Assembly (NCBI GenBank): GCA_012520015.1
Contig: JAAYPD010000180.1
Coordinates: forward strand, 1 to 8,678
Source: Methanomicrobiales archaeon
Lineage (GTDB): Archaea > Halobacteriota > Methanomicrobia > Methanomicrobiales > Methanospirillaceae
Direction: 5' to 3'
DNA: 8,678 nt
Within the stretch, counting starts at the first letter, position 1. The number at the start of each line of letters is the position of its first letter. A program made the position numbers and the translations under genes. Shown here piece by piece: positions 6,557-8,678 of the stretch. The notes below the pieces were generated by a model. That model was not told the DNA's origin. It searched no databases and worked only from the letters and a program-made list of their open reading frames with translations.

Positions 6557-6685
6557 GATACCAATAATTACAACAGAGCTTTTCGCTCCCTGGATGATAC
6601 ATGCTTTCTTGCAACCAGGCACAAAGGAATGGACAACCCGAATATGTCCACGGGTGAATCATGCACACCCCCTGGTCACAATGCA
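6533..6685 (-). promoter_or_regulatory. putative 5' leader of fdhA1 with competing helices
   Basis: If transcription starts ~27 nt after the TATA box at 6708-6715, fdhA1 has a leader of about 155 nt with no convincing ORF. In addition to the 7-bp hairpin at the ribosome site, a distal segment (minus strand TTCACCCG, 6658-6651) is an exact 8-bp complement of the ribosome-site segment CGGGTGAA (6540-6533). That distal segment also has a downstream partner (CGGGT, 6640-6636, pairing with its ACCCG) and an upstream partner (GGGTG, 6670-6666, pairing with its CACCC). A further hairpin, GGAGC-GAAAA-GCUCU, lies at 6589-6575. The competing pairings resemble an RNA switch. Short pairings of this kind can be chance, and the repeated GGTGAA/TTCACC could instead be a protein operator. 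Confidence 0.4.
6631..6655 (-). repeat. interleaved inverted repeats in the fdhA1 leader
   Basis: On the minus strand the order is ACCCG-T-GGACA-TATT-CGGGT-TGTCC. ACCCG pairs with CGGGT and GGACA with TGTCC, interleaved. There is no linker before the last arm, so both helices together would be strained, and alternating hairpins are more likely than a stable pseudoknot. Confidence 0.45.
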
Positions 6686-6707
6686 GATCAATATTTTAAT
6701 GAGTGAT

Positions 6708-6715
6708 AATATAAA
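6708..6715 (-). promoter_or_regulatory. TATA box for fdhA1
   Basis: The minus strand reads TTTATATT, close to the archaeal TTTATATA consensus, and is the best such match ahead of fdhA1. It would start transcription near 6685. Weaker AT-rich stretches nearer the gene (TAATTATT around 6563-6570, AAAATATT around 6691-6698) are alternatives; the former would give only a very short leader. Confidence 0.45.
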
Positions 6716-6879
6716 TCTGGCGAATTAATCCGGAAAAATGGTGATTAGTGGTGGATCTTCATATGAGAAAGATAAGTGCTATGAAATCCCTGCATTAATG
6801 TTCGGGATGAGCAGGGATGAGATGAGTTGAGATGGGAAAGATGTGAACAGATTATTCTGATTTACCAGGAGAAACAAGT
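6716..6879. other. rest of the fdhB2-fdhA1 intergenic region, GATGA-rich repeats
   Basis: No recognisable gene lies here. A purine-rich stretch at 6804-6845 repeats GATGA/GATGG irregularly, including two copies of GGGATGAG ten bases apart (6804-6811 and 6814-6821). A 30-codon plus-strand frame (ATG 6738 to TGA 6830) begins about where transcription from a plus-strand reading of the AATATAAAT stretch (6709-6717) would start. It resembles nothing I know and overlaps the repeats. On the minus strand this DNA lies upstream of the fdhA1 promoter. Confidence 0.4.
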
Positions 6880-6886
6880 AAAAAAA
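6880..6886 (-). terminator. oligo-T terminator of fdhA2-fdhB2
   Basis: Seven T residues on the minus strand begin 11 nt after the fdhB2 TAA (6900-6898), preceded by the pyrimidine-rich CCTCTC. Its placement matches the T7 behind fdhB1. It implies that fdhA2B2 and fdhA1B1 are separate transcription units. Confidence 0.5.
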
Positions 6887-6897
6887 GAGAGGATTGG

Positions 6898-8049
6898 TTA
6901 GTTCTTGTAAGAAGAAGCCCCGAGTTTAGGAACAAAACCGTTGTCAGCCTCAACCCTTATTGCATGCGAGATAAGGGCCAGTGGGATCTCAACCGGACAA
7001 AGTTCCTCGCACTGGCCACAGTTTACACAGCTGTCAGAGATGTGGGCAAACCTGCGAAGGTGGAACATCGGGTCTGACGGAATATATCCGGGACGAACCA
7101 TGTATGACTCAGGTCTTCCTTCGAACGGAGTTGCGATACATACCGGACACTTCTCAATACAGGAGTAACACTTGATACACCTTGATGTCTCCTTGTTGAT
7201 AAAGTCCCAGAGATTGTCGCGAATTGCAGTGAACTCCTTCTTGCGCCACTTTTCTCCAAGCTTGAGCATTGCATTCTCGGTCTTGCCGCGAATCTCTATG
7301 CCTTTCGGGTCAGCAGCACTGGTCTCAAGTTTCTTTGCAGAGACGGCCTTATTGACCAGGTCTGCACCCTTGTCGCTGCATATCTCGACAAAGGTAGCTT
7401 TTCCGGCCTTGTCACCGATAACTCCCCAGTTACCACATGCAAGGTCTGCCTGCCGCGGGATTTTGTACTTGCACCTGCGACAGTTGGAGCGGCGGCCAAA
7501 ACCTTCGTCCTCAAGGTCATCTATCTTGATACCCTTGTGACCTCCGTCATACTCGATGATGAACTGGCCCTTGTCGATCTCTTCCTTGGTAACCTTGTCA
7601 GGGTCAATGCCGAACTTCTCGGCGATCATCTTGCGGCCCTGGATTGGGTTTACAGACCCACCACAGTTGACACCAATGGTCAGGACATTGTCCATATTGA
7701 CTTCATTACGTTTGCCAAGTTCGATAAGACCCATAAGGTCGCATCCCTTGACGACGACACCCACCTTCGTCTTCTTTGCCCCGTCCAGGTATTTCTGGAT
7801 AAAGGTGGACATGAGCAGGGTACCGCAGTGCAGGGAACCGGCCGTCTGGTCAAGATCCTTTGGATCGGTTATGGCAACCGGCACGGCATCATAAAGGTCA
7901 AATCCTTTCTTTACCGCGACAACGACGTCAACCAGCTTGTTTTCCAGTGCATACTTAAGAAGGGCAGTAACAGCACCACCACACTCAGCCTTCTTTGCCA
8001 GTCCACTGTCTGTTGTCCAGGCATAGATCATATCGCCTTTAGCTGCCAT
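6898..8049 (-). CDS. fdhB: formate dehydrogenase beta subunit, F420-reducing (copy 2)
   Basis: Paralogue of the downstream fdhB1 with the same role: electron transfer from FdhA to flavin and F420. It has 383 residues and aligns without gaps to copy 1 over the first ~270. It carries ECGGAVTALL (22-31), SLHCGT (72-77), GVNCGG (126-131), SNCRRC (188-193), and two [4Fe-4S] motifs, C291-C294-C297-C301 and C341-C344-C347-C351. Differences from copy 1: Val100 replaces Cys in the KGC motif, Cys205 replaces Ala, only one extra cysteine (C304) follows the first ferredoxin motif, and the tail is ~30 residues shorter. Divergence is concentrated between residues ~272 and 325 and at the C-terminus. The ATG at 8049 is one base after the fdhA2 stop, with AGGAGGG (8063-8057) as ribosome site. 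The frame extends eight codons upstream but lacks that spacing. Confidence 0.96.
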   Translation of the reverse strand: MAAKGDMIYAWTTDSGLAKKAECGGAVTALLKYALENKLVDVVVAVKKGFDLYDAVPVAITDPKDLDQTAGSLHCGTLLMSTFIQKYLDGAKKTKVGVVVKGCDLMGLIELGKRNEVNMDNVLTIGVNCGGSVNPIQGRKMIAEKFGIDPDKVTKEEIDKGQFIIEYDGGHKGIKIDDLEDEGFGRRSNCRRCKYKIPRQADLACGNWGVIGDKAGKATFVEICSDKGADLVNKAVSAKKLETSAADPKGIEIRGKTENAMLKLGEKWRKKEFTAIRDNLWDFINKETSRCIKCYSCIEKCPVCIATPFEGRPESYMVRPGYIPSDPMFHLRRFAHISDSCVNCGQCEELCPVEIPLALISHAIRVEADNGFVPKLGASSYKN

Positions 8050-8050
8050 C

Positions 8051-8678
8051 TTATTTCCCTCCTGCTTTTTCAACTTTCACAGCACAGTGCTTGAGCTCTG
8101 GCATCTTGGACATCGGGTCCAGTGCAGTGTTCGTCAGGTTGTTGACACCATCTGCAAAGTGCATGGTCATGTAAAGGACACCAGGTCCAATCTCATCAGT
8201 AACACGTGCAACAGTCTCGGTCTTACCACGGCGGCTGGTTATGACAATCTTGTCGCCCTGGTTGATACCAAGCCGTTTTGCATCTTCATTGTTTATCTGG
8301 ACATATGAATCCGGAACCTCATAGTGCAGTGCAGCACTTCTGCCGGTCTGTGTCCTTGTGTGATAGTGGAAGATGAGACGTCCGGTCATCATGGTGAACG
8401 GATACTCGGCATCGGCAACCTCTGCTGGAGGCCTGTACTCTATACCAAACAGGTTACCCTTCCCGTCAGCGGTAGAGAATTTACCGATATGCAGGATCGG
8501 GGTTCCCGGGTGGTCTTCTGTCGGGCATGGCCAGCAGATAGACTCAGGCTTTTCAAGTTTCTCGTAAGTTGCACCAAACATGTTTGGCGTGCAGTTTCTC
8601 ATGTCATCCCAGACATCCTTTGCAGTCGGCAGGTCAAAGCCTTTAAGACCCATCTTCTTTGCAAGCTCGGAGATGATA
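8051..8678 (-). CDS. fdhA: formate dehydrogenase alpha subunit (copy 2), C-terminal part
   Basis: The right edge cuts this gene; about 208 C-terminal residues of an expected ~686 are present. This is the dinucleotide-binding domain, with TGRLIFHYHTRTQTGR matching copy 1. By hand comparison the last 200 residues are about 83% identical to FdhA1, and every position is alignable without gaps. Substitutions cluster around the surface-like segment following INNEDAKRLG. The catalytic cysteine and Fe-S motifs lie beyond the window, so whether this copy uses Cys or Sec, and whether it is intact, cannot be judged. An in-frame ATG at 8653 is an internal methionine, not the start, because the frame continues with ISELAKK, as in copy 1. 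It overlaps nothing and is spaced one base from fdhB2. Confidence 0.95.
   Translation of the reverse strand, partial: IISELAKKMGLKGFDLPTAKDVWDDMRNCTPNMFGATYEKLEKPESICWPCPTEDHPGTPILHIGKFSTADGKGNLFGIEYRPPAEVADAEYPFTMMTGRLIFHYHTRTQTGRSAALHYEVPDSYVQINNEDAKRLGINQGDKIVITSRRGKTETVARVTDEIGPGVLYMTMHFADGVNNLTNTALDPMSKMPELKHCAVKVEKAGGK
8133..8175. repeat. 43-bp exact direct repeat, copy in fdhA2
   Basis: Identical to 4552-4594 in fdhA1; see that entry. Both copies are in the same orientation. Confidence 0.8.

Noticed and set aside
6631..6655. Stable H-type pseudoknot in the fdhA1 leader
   Set aside because: The interleaved arms fit on paper, but no nucleotides remain to cross the first helix before the last arm, so alternating hairpins are more realistic.
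6461..6706. 81-codon plus-strand frame over the fdhA1 start and leader
   Set aside because: It overlaps the conserved N-terminus of fdhA1 on the other strand and shows no domain, signal or convincing ribosome site.
6804..6845. CRISPR-like or tandem repeat array
   Set aside because: The GATGA units are 5-10 bp, irregular and without spacers, so this is low-complexity DNA and not an array.
7537..8094. 185-codon plus-strand frame opposite fdhB2
   Set aside because: A similar frame lies opposite the same part of fdhB1 (3956-4378), as expected for shadows of paralogous genes; no start signal or domain.

Overview
The window looks like archaeal DNA from a formate-using, hydrogenotrophic methanogen. 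The order Methanomicrobiales is likely, and a Methanospirillum-type organism is my best guess, not a proven one. Supporting signs are two F420-type formate dehydrogenase gene pairs (fdhAB), archaeal TATA-like boxes, oligo-T stretches after stop codons and good Shine-Dalgarno (SD) sites. The catalytic subunit uses cysteine rather than selenocysteine.

Layout. At the left edge, on the plus strand, is the hydrophobic C-terminal end of an unidentified membrane protein (to 131). It is followed by a two-gene ABC importer operon: a FecCD/BtuC-type permease (252-1361) and its ATPase (1352-2212), overlapping by 10 bp. No substrate-binding protein is visible. Everything to the right of about 2340 is on the minus strand. 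Read in the direction of transcription, this is fdhA2 (only its last ~208 codons, cut by the right edge), fdhB2, a 367-bp intergenic region, fdhA1, fdhB1 and fdhD. The ABC operon and fdhD converge on a 128-bp spacer (2213-2340).

How the genes work together. FdhA oxidises formate at a Mo/W-bis-pyranopterin site. FdhB carries electrons through Fe-S clusters to flavin and coenzyme F420, or into a heterodisulfide reductase complex. FdhD is the sulfurtransferase/chaperone needed to sulfurate the FdhA cofactor. The neighbouring FecCD-type importer might supply molybdate or tungstate, but iron-siderophore or cobamide uptake is equally allowed by the sequence.

Most interesting points. (1) fdhA1 appears to have a long 5' leader (~155 nt) in which its SD can pair perfectly with either of two upstream segments, 7 bp or 8 bp, and the distal segment has competing partners of its own. 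This is the layout of an RNA switch and is the best candidate here for something undescribed. (2) The two fdhAB copies are close paralogues in tandem (about 83% identical over the last 200 residues of FdhA by hand count), but their FdhB subunits differ in cysteine complement and C-terminal tail. (3) FdhD lacks the first cysteine of the usual CXXC loop. (4) fdhD seems to have its own promoter just behind the fdhB1 terminator, which also helps decide its start codon.
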